From Bacteroidales bacterium (lineage in GTDB: Bacteria > Bacteroidota > Bacteroidia > Bacteroidales > JAIOZK01), in contig JAIPBS010000005.1 of the NCBI GenBank assembly GCA_021738625.1, forward strand, positions 1 to 51,477: a DNA stretch of 51,477 nucleotides, in the 5' to 3' direction. The notes under the pieces were generated by a model. That model ran no database searches. It was not told the origin of the DNA and was given only the letters and a program-made list of their open reading frames with translations. A program made the position numbers and the translations under genes. Positions 1-7,199 of this stretch are shown one piece after another. How positions within the stretch are numbered: position 1 is the stretch's first letter; every line of letters begins with the position of its first letter.

Positions 1-140
1 CCTTGATTCATGAATTTCAGCTTTTTACAAAGCTATCCATAGATTCAATTCAAATCGTCACGCACCAAAAAAACACTGTAAATCAGATATACCAATGATT
101 TCAAAGAACGTTACATCATTTTAATCGGACACTAGTGATC
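1..140. mobile_element. possible end of an insertion element (right terminus)
   Basis: No gene is visible in the first 115 bases. The stretch TTTAATCGGACACTAGTGA at 122-140 matches the right terminal repeat of the MITE at 10598-10794 (TTTAACCGGACAGTAGTGA, 10776-10794) at 17 of 19 positions and in the same orientation. This would place the right end of a related element at 140, with its body extending left out of the window. No transposase is visible. The match is read directly; the assignment to an insertion element is inference. Confidence 0.4.
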
Positions 141-1207
141 TCAATCAGTTCTTTATTAATATAGAGTGTTTCTCGCCCGACTTTTTGAGATTCCAGAACT
201 CCAATTTCTTCTAATTCTTTTAAGTATCTCGATGCGGCTTTTCTTTCAACACCCAATCTGGATACTACAAAATCAATTTTTGAATACGGCTGTTCAAAAA
301 GTAATTCAACAAGCTCTTTCCTGTAAATTTTCGGCGATTCTTTTTGAACTTTAATTATCGTATTGTCTAACAGGGTCTTAATGGTCGTTATCTTCATAAT
401 AGTATGCTTCGATGTATTTTCAACCGCTTTCAGCATAAACATTATCCAGTTCTCCCATTCTCCCTCATGATTGGTTTTATTTAATAATCGATAGTATTCT
501 GGTTTGTTCTTAATTATATATGAGCTTAAATATAAAATTGGAACGTCAATCAAGTCATTAAGTATCAAGAAAAGTATGTTTAGAATTCTTCCGGTTCTTC
601 CGTTACCATCATAAAATGGGTGAATGCTTTCAAACTGATAATGCAGTATCGCAAGGTTTATTAAAGGTGACAATTCGCTATCGTTCCGGTTATAATGATT
701 AATGAAATTTGTCAATAATTCCAAAATTTCGGCCTTGTCTTGTGGGGGAGTATATACAACCTCTCCTGTTTTATCATTTTTGAGGACGGTACCAGGTGTG
801 CTTCTAATCCCTGCTGTATTATCAACTAATTCTTGCTGAATGCTAACTATGTCATTAACTCGGATAAACCCTTGTTCTTTAGCTAGGTGGAAACCTGAGA
901 ATATGGCTTTTCGGTAATTTACGACTTCTTTTATTTCAGCTGATATGGATGCCCTCTTAACTGTTAATGCCTTATATAGCTCATCTTGTGTTGTAATTAT
1001 ATTTTCAATCTCGGAGCTATCCTTTGCCTCTTGAAGTACTATTGCATTAATTAGCATTGCCTGATTGGGAATTGTCTTTGCTATACCTTTAAGTTCAGCT
1101 AAGGCAGCTGTTGACCTGTTTGTCTGTCTTAAGATTTCAATAGTCTCAACTTTTTCTCTTGGGGGAGGAAGTAATTCAAGCTTATGATGTGGTGCATTTT
1201 GTCCCAT
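116..1207 (-). CDS. Fic family protein (Fic_N, Fic, winged helix)
   Basis: A Fic/Doc-fold enzyme of 363 aa, a usual length for the Fic_N-Fic-wHTH architecture. The catalytic motif HPFYDGNGRTGR is intact at residues 196-207, so it should transfer AMP (or another NMP) from a nucleotide to a hydroxyl side chain of a target protein. SSEIEN at residues 64-69 fits the (S/T)xxxE(G/N) auto-inhibitory helix, here N-terminal to the Fic core (class II), so the enzyme is probably self-restrained. The C-terminal ~70 residues look like a winged helix, which suggests DNA binding or autoregulation. A Bacteroidota promoter lies 18 nt upstream. The last seven or so codons overlap sequence resembling a transposable-element end, so the natural C-terminus may have been replaced. 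The cellular target is unknown. Confidence 0.9.
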   Translation of the reverse strand: MGQNAPHHKLELLPPPREKVETIEILRQTNRSTAALAELKGIAKTIPNQAMLINAIVLQEAKDSSEIENIITTQDELYKALTVKRASISAEIKEVVNYRKAIFSGFHLAKEQGFIRVNDIVSIQQELVDNTAGIRSTPGTVLKNDKTGEVVYTPPQDKAEILELLTNFINHYNRNDSELSPLINLAILHYQFESIHPFYDGNGRTGRILNILFLILNDLIDVPILYLSSYIIKNKPEYYRLLNKTNHEGEWENWIMFMLKAVENTSKHTIMKITTIKTLLDNTIIKVQKESPKIYRKELVELLFEQPYSKIDFVVSRLGVERKAASRYLKELEEIGVLESQKVGRETLYINKELIEITSVRLK

Positions 1208-1224
1208 ATTCTTATCATTTGTCC

Positions 1225-1232
1225 CAAAAATA
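1225..1232 (-). promoter_or_regulatory. -7 promoter element for the fic gene
   Basis: On the minus strand the sequence reads TATTTTTG, matching the Bacteroidota TAnnTTTG box. It would start transcription about 10 nt before the ATG at 1207. No clear -33 TTTG is seen. Confidence 0.5.
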
Positions 1233-1824
1233 CAAATTTTAGTACATATATCAAGAATGGCAGCTTTTTTTGCATGAAACCTAACTTCGCAAGTTGTTCA
1301 AAAGCTTTAAAAATACAAATGTTTTTCATTCGGCAAAGCGAAGTGTGGTGAAATTTTTCCAGAGGGTGGAAGTCCCTTGCACGCTCGGGTAACGCCGGGA
1401 AGTGTTAGCAAGTCGCAAGCTGGTTTAAGGTAACTTAAGCAGTGAAGGAAGCGAGACTGCAAAAGTCTGTACCGACGAACAGGAATCGGATATGAGGCTT
1501 GGGAGAGTGGATGAGCAAGCACACCATTGTGAAGTCCAAAGAATGCAAAAAAAAAAAACTCTTTCAGGTAGATCCGACGGGGATAGACAGAAGGAAAATG
1601 CTCTTACCAGGGGAGGTCCCTGACAATCGCCAGTTGGTTGGGTGTCAGGGAAGTCAGCAGAGGTCATAGTAGTTGTGGAACACGAGCTGCGAATAGATAC
1701 CGCAGAAGCCTCACAGATCAACGAAGGACTGAACATTAAGATGTTCCAAATGCAACAAGGATCATCCGTAAGGAAGTAGCCTTGTTTTAAGAGGAACAGA
1801 GCAGAAATAGTAAACACGTACAGG

Positions 1825-3171
1825 ATGATTGAGCAAGTATTAAACCGGAGAAACGTAATGCGGGCATTTCGCCAGGTCATGTCAAACAAAGGTTCGGCAG
1901 GCGTGGATGGGATGTCAGTTAACGATCTGTACCAACACCTGAACAAAAACAGGGAACGTATAGAATCGGAATTACGACAAGGGAAATACTTGCCACAAGC
2001 CATTCTGGGGGTAGAAATACCCAAGAGCAACGGGAAAACACGCCTTTTAGGCATTCCCACGGTCACCGACCGGCTTTTACAACAAGCGGTAGGACAGGTA
2101 ATCGCTATCAAGTTTGAGATGGAGTTTGAGGATCACAGCTACGGTTTCCGACCCAATCGCAACGCACAACAAGCGGTACTGAAAGCGCAGGAATACATCA
2201 ACGCAGGTTATCATCACATTGTGGATATTGACCTGAAAAGTTTTTTCGATGAAGTTGACCATTGTATCCTGTTACAATTACTGTATCGTAAGGTAAAATG
2301 CCCGCTCACCTTACGTCTTATCCGCAAATGGCTGAGAGCGCCCATACTTATTAATGGAAAACTCACCAAACGCAGGAAAGGCGTTCCGCAGGGAAGTCCG
2401 CTCAGTCCGCTCAGTCCGCTCTTGTCCAATATCATGTTGAATGAATTGGACAAAGAGATGGAAAAACAGGGACTCCACTATGTCCGTTATGCAGACGACT
2501 TTAGTATCTATACTAAAAGTAATTATGCAGCCCGCAAGACCGGGAACAGCATCTATTTGTTTCTAAAGAACAAATTGAAGCTACCCATCAACCGGGAGAA
2601 AAGCGGCATACGCAAACCTGTAAACTTTACATTATTGGGGTTCGGATTTGTCCCCACTTATGTAAAGGGAGACAAAGGCAAATACCAACTTGTAGTGAGC
2701 GACAAAAGCTGGAAACTGCTTAAGCAGAAACTTAAAACCATCACACGCAAGACGACCCCATGCACTTTCGATGAACGCATCCAGCGAATCAAAGAGGTTC
2801 AACGGGGATGGCTCGGTTACTTCCGTATGGCAAGTATTCAGGGCAAACTCAAAGACCTTGATGGTTGGTTGCGCAATCGTCTGAGATATTGTATCTGGTC
2901 CCGCCTCAGGCGGGAGAAAAAGCCCGAACGGAAAAGGAAAAACCTTATAAGTCTTGGGATTGACCAGGAACATGCCTACTCATGGAGCCGGACAAGGATG
3001 GGAGGTTGGGCGGTAGCCCAAAGCCCAATCCTTGGCACTACAATTACTTTAGAACGCTTGTGTAAAAGAGGTTATGTCACTATGCTTTCAGTTTACGTGA
3101 AAATTGCTCCACATCTTAATGAACCGCTGTATACGAGGCCTCCCGAAAGCTTTCGGGATACAGTGGTGTGA
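1825..3171 (+). CDS. ltrA: group II intron reverse transcriptase/maturase
   Basis: The intron-encoded protein (448 aa) reverse-transcribes the intron RNA during retrohoming and helps it fold. It starts MIEQVL with GSAGVDGM at 23-30, DIDLKSFFD at 134-142, PQG at 188-190 and the catalytic YADD at 222-225, followed by the thumb/domain X region with RTRMGGW. No HNH endonuclease domain is visible at the C-terminus. Three oddities are seen. A 9-nt unit (AGTCCGCTC) occurs three times in tandem at 2395-2421, giving SPLSPLSPLL where SPLSPLL is usual. A 17-bp palindrome is inserted in frame at 2899-2915. The reading frame runs into domain V and stops inside it, so the last ~17 residues are encoded by the ribozyme core. 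Confidence 0.93.
   Translation: MIEQVLNRRNVMRAFRQVMSNKGSAGVDGMSVNDLYQHLNKNRERIESELRQGKYLPQAILGVEIPKSNGKTRLLGIPTVTDRLLQQAVGQVIAIKFEMEFEDHSYGFRPNRNAQQAVLKAQEYINAGYHHIVDIDLKSFFDEVDHCILLQLLYRKVKCPLTLRLIRKWLRAPILINGKLTKRRKGVPQGSPLSPLSPLLSNIMLNELDKEMEKQGLHYVRYADDFSIYTKSNYAARKTGNSIYLFLKNKLKLPINREKSGIRKPVNFTLLGFGFVPTYVKGDKGKYQLVVSDKSWKLLKQKLKTITRKTTPCTFDERIQRIKEVQRGWLGYFRMASIQGKLKDLDGWLRNRLRYCIWSRLRREKKPERKRKNLISLGIDQEHAYSWSRTRMGGWAVAQSPILGTTITLERLCKRGYVTMLSVYVKIAPHLNEPLYTRPPESFRDTVV
2395..2421 (+). repeat. three tandem copies of AGTCCGCTC in the RT gene
   Basis: Three exact 9-nt copies encode SPL-SPL-SPL just after the PQG motif. Most relatives have a form equivalent to two copies, so this looks like an in-frame slippage expansion of one unit. 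The expectation for relatives is from family knowledge, not from an alignment run here. Confidence 0.75.
2899..2915 (+). repeat. in-frame 17-bp palindrome inside the maturase gene
   Basis: TCCCGCCTCAGGCGGGA has 8-bp arms around a single C. It encodes the SRLRRE part of the protein, between CIW and KKPERKRKN. In typical relatives only two or three residues separate these two blocks, so about four codons appear to be added. It belongs to the same class of palindromes seen at 3141, 6064, 21775 and 23755. Confidence 0.65.
3123..3167 (+). ncRNA. group II intron domain V, apical part altered
   Basis: The basal stem is ACCGCTGTA (3123-3131) pairing with TACAGTGGT (3159-3167) with one G-U pair. Between the strands lie 27 nt, where the canonical 34-nt domain V would have about 14-16. 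The extra length is the perfect palindrome TCCCGAAAGCTTTCGGGA at 3141-3158. The expected GNRA-capped upper helix is therefore replaced by a different hairpin. Confidence 0.65.
3141..3158 (+). repeat. 18-bp perfect palindrome in intron domain V
   Basis: TCCCGAAAGCTTTCGGGA equals its own reverse complement. It lies in the apical part of domain V and also encodes residues PESFRD of the maturase C-terminus. Confidence 0.85.
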
Positions 3172-3244
3172 GAGGCGCTCCGGTGGGCTTTATTGGCTCA
3201 CCGGCCGTCTACTCGATTGTATGCTGGCAATTTGTTCAATATCA

Positions 3245-4933
3245 TTAGTTTGCTTTTTCAAATAATAAATATTTCGCTCTTGGATTATTTATTGCAAGGC
3301 TTGTAATTTCTCCGTTTTTTTTGAAAAATAAAATTGATTGTATTAAAACGGAATTGCTTTTAAATGTCAGTTCTTCTGAGTGTTCAAGGATTATATCTTC
3401 CGGGAATACTGCACTATGAATTATTAATTCATCATTTTCATATCTAATCTCGTAATTCACATCAAGTTCACTTGAATAGAAAGTCCCAGTTAACTTGTCG
3501 TAATTAATATTGGCCTCTTTTTTGTCTTCCTCAACCCTTAATGCTAGATAATTACCAGTTTGTCCTACAAGCGTGTGGCTGTTTACCTTTCCGTTTCTTA
3601 AATGAAATACGAATTCAGCTTTGGCTTCTTTTACAAAATATACGGAATCTGATTTAGCAAATAATTTTACGTTCTTATCATACATGTTTAAAAAATACTC
3701 ATCGCCTTCTTTGAAGAAAGTCAAATAACAACCTTTATCATCAACCTGTTCGTATTTACCAGCACACAAAGCGAAAAATTCATCATTAATTTCTTGTTCG
3801 GTTGTCTCACTTTTTTTTGTTTTTTTCTTTGGCTCATCACAAAACAAAATTTCAACTATGTCATTCATGATTTGCTGGGGACGAAATAGTCCATTATTGC
3901 TTAAAATAACCACTCCAACATTTTCATTAGGGAAAAAGGCTGTTGCAGACCTATAGCCTCCCCACGCTCCGTCATGACCGTAGCCTTTCTTGTTTTTTAT
4001 TTCTTTTAGGTATAAACCGTAGCCATAATCTATGGTTTTGCTGTTGTTCAAATTACCTTTTTGGGTTATTTTATCGTAAACACTAACACCACCAACCGTT
4101 TTACTATTAAAGTTTATTAACCATTTTGACATATCAGCAGTGCTACTTATAAGCGAACTAGAACCATAGGCATTGAGATTATTAGCAAAAGGGACGTATT
4201 CGTTTCCATCAAAATAATACGAATTTGCAACAGTGTTTTCTTCTAAGTTGTTGTTTTTACCAAAGGAAGTACTCTCCATTTCTAAAGCAACAAATATGTT
4301 ATCATGTAACCATCTTTCAAACGACGTATCGGTAACTGCTTCAACTATTTTTGCCAAAAGATTGTAATTTGAGTTACTATAAGAGAATTCAGCGCCCGGT
4401 GTAAAATTTAAGCTCTCTTGCTTTTTAAGAATATCATAAATATCATCCAGCGATAGTGGTTTTTCAGGCTGCCAGCCTTTCAACGCTAATAACGTTGGCC
4501 AATCTCTAACTCCAGATGTATGATGAACAAGTTGATATACTGTAATGTCATTCATAGCCTCCGATAAATCAGGAAGATATTTAATGACTTTATCATTAAT
4601 ATTTATTTTACCTTGTTCTTCCAAAAGAGCGATTGCCATTCCTGTAAATTGCTTACTAGCAGAGGCGATATCAAAAATTGTAGTTTCTGTTATTGGCGTT
4701 TTATTGTCTAAATCAACAAAACCGAAATTCCTTTTGTATATTATAGAATCCTTCTTTGTTATTATCATAGAGTATCCGGGCTTATCGCCTTCACCTAAAG
4801 TGCCTTCCTGCTGTTCAAAGTAGGCATCTAATTGTGGTTTTACCTCTTTTACCTGCACTGTCTTGCACTGAATAAGACTAATAATTATAATTAATCCTAA
4901 TCCAAGTGTTCCAATTTTTTTCATTTTCATCAT
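3245..4933 (-). CDS. serine hydrolase lipoprotein, class C beta-lactamase fold
   Basis: A 562-aa secreted lipoprotein of the beta-lactamase/D-alanyl-D-alanine-carboxypeptidase fold. The N-terminus has a hydrophobic segment and a lipobox ending LIQC (Cys23). Catalytic motifs are SASK (91-94), YSN (185-187) and HDG (320-322) in place of KTG. These define an acyl-serine esterase or peptidase of the AmpC/EstB/PBP4* group. Residues after ~360 form a C-terminal beta-rich extension, as in Bacteroidota members annotated as serine hydrolases. The substrate cannot be read from sequence; a true beta-lactamase role is not implied. Three nearby Met codons (residues 1, 2, 4) could start it. It shares no operon with its neighbours. 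Confidence 0.85.
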   Translation of the reverse strand: MMKMKKIGTLGLGLIIIISLIQCKTVQVKEVKPQLDAYFEQQEGTLGEGDKPGYSMIITKKDSIIYKRNFGFVDLDNKTPITETTIFDIASASKQFTGMAIALLEEQGKININDKVIKYLPDLSEAMNDITVYQLVHHTSGVRDWPTLLALKGWQPEKPLSLDDIYDILKKQESLNFTPGAEFSYSNSNYNLLAKIVEAVTDTSFERWLHDNIFVALEMESTSFGKNNNLEENTVANSYYFDGNEYVPFANNLNAYGSSSLISSTADMSKWLINFNSKTVGGVSVYDKITQKGNLNNSKTIDYGYGLYLKEIKNKKGYGHDGAWGGYRSATAFFPNENVGVVILSNNGLFRPQQIMNDIVEILFCDEPKKKTKKSETTEQEINDEFFALCAGKYEQVDDKGCYLTFFKEGDEYFLNMYDKNVKLFAKSDSVYFVKEAKAEFVFHLRNGKVNSHTLVGQTGNYLALRVEEDKKEANINYDKLTGTFYSSELDVNYEIRYENDELIIHSAVFPEDIILEHSEELTFKSNSVLIQSILFFKKNGEITSLAINNPRAKYLLFEKAN

Positions 4934-5320
4934 GCTTTGTGTTTATTAGTTTAGTAATGTATGTTCTGTTACTTTTGCTTGCATACAACTCCCAGATAAC
5001 CTCCATTAATACACCTTAACCACCCAATATGGTTGTATAAGCGCACTGTTGTAGCGGTTATTTTTCCTTTGTGCGTTGTTTGTCGTTTTGGATAATCACT
5101 TGATCCTGCTTTTAGTGGTTTTGATTCTTACCCTCAAATGTACCAAAACCCACTCTTTTTCAAACACATCATTATAATTTAGAAGGAATATGAATAGCAA
5201 GGTGGTTGCCAGGCGTGGTCGTCTGCGTTGGCTGTGCTGTAAACCTGGTCATTGGACATTGGAATTTTAATTTCCAATTTCCAATGTCCAATAACGAATT
5301 TCCAATTGAGTCATGCTCCA
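4934..5320. other. intergenic region without a gene, containing an inverted repeat
   Basis: No credible ORF is present in these 387 bases. The only structure seen is the inverted repeat at 5251-5292. The short ORFs over its right end are antisense to the STAS gene. Confidence 0.6.
5251..5292. repeat. 14-bp inverted repeat ATTGGACATTGGAA / TTCCAATGTCCAAT
   Basis: Arms at 5251-5264 and 5279-5292 are perfectly complementary around a 14-nt AT-rich spacer, followed by a further partial TTTCCAATT copy at 5299-5306. It lies just downstream of the STAS gene. It could act as a transcript-end hairpin, but it lacks a clear T-tract, so a dispersed repeat is an equal possibility. Confidence 0.7.
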
Positions 5321-5656
5321 TCACTTTGCAGCTTCTTCCGCCGCCGCCAGGTCATCATGGATTTCGAATATGCTGGTGAAGCCGGAGATCTGGAAGATCT
5401 CTTTGATGTTTTCCTGCATATTGCAAATGATGAATTTGCCGTTGAGTGTTTTCACCTTTTTTAAAAACATCAAAAACACCCGCAGTCCCGAGCTGCTTAC
5501 GTAGTCCAGCTCTTCGCAGTTGAGGATGAGGTTGATGCGGTTTTCTTCCAGCAGGCCGTTCAGGGCTTTTTCAAGTTCCTGGTAATTGGTGGTGTCGAGC
5601 CGGCCGGCTATTTTTACGATACTATAATTGTCTTTGTTCTGATGTGTGATTTCCAT
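5321..5656 (-). CDS. STAS-domain anti-sigma-factor antagonist
   Basis: A 111-aa single STAS domain of the SpoIIAA/RsbV type, in the normal size range. The start is taken at MEITHQ (5656) because this is where the fold begins; upstream in-frame sequence belongs to the preceding gene's 3' end in another frame. The motif DYVSSSGLR (residues 51-59) holds the serine that a cognate HATPase kinase would phosphorylate. In partner switching, the dephosphorylated form binds the kinase and releases its target. It is the last gene of the operon with the SpoIIE-type phosphatase and two HATPase domains, 23 bp after the HATPase-GNAT gene, so both opposing enzymes for this protein are encoded next to it. The released target (sigma factor or other) is not in the window. 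Confidence 0.9.
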   Translation of the reverse strand: MEITHQNKDNYSIVKIAGRLDTTNYQELEKALNGLLEENRINLILNCEELDYVSSSGLRVFLMFLKKVKTLNGKFIICNMQENIKEIFQISGFTSIFEIHDDLAAAEEAAK

Positions 5657-5679
5657 GATATATGTTTCTTTTTTGTTTT

Positions 5680-7197
5680 CTATTCCGGTTGATTTATGTT
5701 TTCGTTTATTGTTTTCATGTCTTCTTTCATAATGTATGCTTTCAGCCGTTCTCCTTCGGGGCATCCCAGTTGCAGGAGGTCGTAATCGATCACATGGTTG
5801 TTGAGATACTGCAGGATCAGCCGGTCCCTTTTGCCGGAGGCCGGCATGAGGCCTGCAAAGAAAAAGCCCATCTTTTCGAATTCCGGCGTAAGCAAAGCCG
5901 TAAAGGGATCGCTCAGCGGCAGGTGCAGGTAAATGGTTTCGGTGCGTTCCATGCAAAGCTTTTTGAGCTGGGCCGCCGTTTCTTTGATCACGTCATTGCC
6001 GTATTCGAGCAAGCTGATATCGGCGGTGAGGCTGTTGCTGAAGGTTTTGGCGCTGAGCCTGCTTTGCCCGCCGGGCAAGGTTCCGGCTTTGTCGATCTGT
6101 CCTGTTTCGGGTTTCAGGCCCAGATCGTTATAAATTTGAAGGATGAGGTCTTTGTGTTTTTCCGGCGGAAAGATCAGCAGCTCATCGGGCGGGTTGATGT
6201 ATTTGAATTGCAGCACCACGCTTTCGCGTTGCAGTTTTTTCTGCTGGATGCCTTTGTATTTCCTTTCCTTTCCGCTCGAAAGCAGCAGGGCGCAGGGCAA
6301 CATGCCGTGCTTCAGCATGGCTTTCTGGGAGTAGGGGTGGGTGGTGATGCCCCGGCCAAACACGCCCATGAATTGTTTTTCGACGGCATATTCCATCATG
6401 GTGATGTTCAGGGCGTTCAGGCAGCCCTGTCCGCGGTAGCGCGGCTTGGTTGCCGCCACTCCAAATTGCGGCACCTGGCGGTCGTCTTCCCGCTCGAAGG
6501 CGGCATGGGCGATCACCTCGCCATCCTCTTTCACGGCCACGAATGAGATCAGGTCGCCGCTTTCGTTCATTTCCCTCACCTTGTCGGGATAATAAATGGC
6601 TTCGTGTACATAGGTGTAGCCATAGGAAGCATAGGCGCATTTGGCCACATCGACGGCTTCCTCGGGTTTCAGCAGGCGCACGTCATATGCTACGCTGCCC
6701 TTTGGCAGGGTTTCCGCTTCCCGCTCGTTTTTTGCCTTTTCCAGTTCTTCGGTGTCGAGCAGGGATTCAAGGTCGTCGAACTGCCTGTATTTGAACAAAC
6801 GGGTTTCCTTACCTTCCTTGCCCAGGTTATGGAATGCATATTCATCCATGAACTGTTTCATCAGGTAAATGCCCAGGCCGTTCTCGGAAAGGTCTTCCTT
6901 GAATTTTTCAGGGGAAAACTCAGGGATGAGTCCCGGATCGAAGGGCATGCCCTGTTCCCTCACTTTGATGCCCAGCCCGAGGCGTTCGAGGCTGAAGATC
7001 ACATCCAGGGTGGTTTCTTCCCCGGCCTCGAAGGCATTGTTGATGATGCCGGTGAGGGCTTCTTCCAGACCCAGTTCGATCTGCCTGATCTCGCTCTCCT
7101 GGAAACCCAGCAGGACAGAGGCTTTGCGGGCTGCCGTGATGAGCAGTTCGACAAAGCTCAAATCGTTGGGTATGGTGATTTTTACCTCTTTGTTCAT
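5680..7197 (-). CDS. HATPase (RsbW-like) fused to GNAT acetyltransferase
   Basis: A 505-aa two-domain protein. Residues ~8-140 form a GHKL ATPase of the RsbW/SpoIIAB type: N-box ELGLEEALTGIINNAFEAG (41-59), a PFDPG segment (85-89) and NGLGIYLMKQ (106-115). The usual Asp of the G1 box is Glu81 (REQG). Residues ~170-330 form a GNAT domain with the acetyl-CoA loop RYRGQGCL (253-260). The remaining ~170 residues hold a second GNAT-like half or an unknown domain. It probably phosphorylates the STAS partner encoded 23 bp downstream, while the GNAT part may sense acetyl-CoA or acetylate a target (inference). It starts 2 bp after the phosphatase gene stops, so the two are likely translationally coupled. 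A 15-bp palindrome at 6064-6078 adds LPGGQ in frame. Confidence 0.85.
   Translation of the reverse strand: MNKEVKITIPNDLSFVELLITAARKASVLLGFQESEIRQIELGLEEALTGIINNAFEAGEETTLDVIFSLERLGLGIKVREQGMPFDPGLIPEFSPEKFKEDLSENGLGIYLMKQFMDEYAFHNLGKEGKETRLFKYRQFDDLESLLDTEELEKAKNEREAETLPKGSVAYDVRLLKPEEAVDVAKCAYASYGYTYVHEAIYYPDKVREMNESGDLISFVAVKEDGEVIAHAAFEREDDRQVPQFGVAATKPRYRGQGCLNALNITMMEYAVEKQFMGVFGRGITTHPYSQKAMLKHGMLPCALLLSSGKERKYKGIQQKKLQRESVVLQFKYINPPDELLIFPPEKHKDLILQIYNDLGLKPETGQIDKAGTLPGGQSRLSAKTFSNSLTADISLLEYGNDVIKETAAQLKKLCMERTETIYLHLPLSDPFTALLTPEFEKMGFFFAGLMPASGKRDRLILQYLNNHVIDYDLLQLGCPEGERLKAYIMKEDMKTINENINQPE
6064..6078. repeat. 15-bp in-frame palindrome in the HATPase-GNAT gene
   Basis: TTGCCCGCCGGGCAA has 7-bp arms round one central C and encodes LPGGQ. 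Its shape resembles the palindromes in the intron and the tRNA copies. Confidence 0.5.
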
Positions 7198-7199
7198 AA

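Larger units (their letters stand above)
1343..3217 (+). mobile_element. group II intron (retroelement) with maturase
   Basis: The 5' boundary is placed at GTGTGGTG (1343), the GUGYG consensus of group II introns. About 480 nt of structured non-coding sequence follows (domains I-III), then the maturase ORF (domain IV), a domain V stem (3123-3131 pairing with 3159-3167) and a domain VI-like hairpin ending CTACTCGAT near 3217. The intron lies between the fic and serine-hydrolase genes, antisense to both, so it splits no visible reading frame. An A12-like homopolymer sits near 1547-1558 in the 5' domains. Exact exon borders are estimated from motifs only. Domain V carries an unusual 18-bp palindrome (separate entry), which raises doubt about splicing. 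Confidence 0.88.

Noticed and set aside
1..10. CCTTGATTCA shared with 51403-51412, as a terminal direct repeat
   Set aside because: Ten bases is within chance for two places in a window of this size and the flanks do not match.
1425..2111. 228-codon ORF antisense to the intron and maturase
   Set aside because: Its composition follows the opposite strand, it has no recognisable motif and it runs across ribozyme domains and the RT gene.
3245..4933. Antibiotic resistance beta-lactamase
   Set aside because: The fold motifs fit, but HDG in place of KTG, the C-terminal extension and a lipoprotein anchor are those of general serine hydrolases.
5832..5846. TGCCGG-AGG-CCGGCA as another inserted palindrome
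   Set aside because: Only 6-bp arms with a 3-nt loop in a GC-rich gene; chance is a sufficient explanation.
5657..5956. N-terminal extension of the STAS gene to 211 residues
   Set aside because: The extra 100 residues overlap the end of the upstream gene in another frame and have no STAS-related sequence; the domain starts at MEITHQ.
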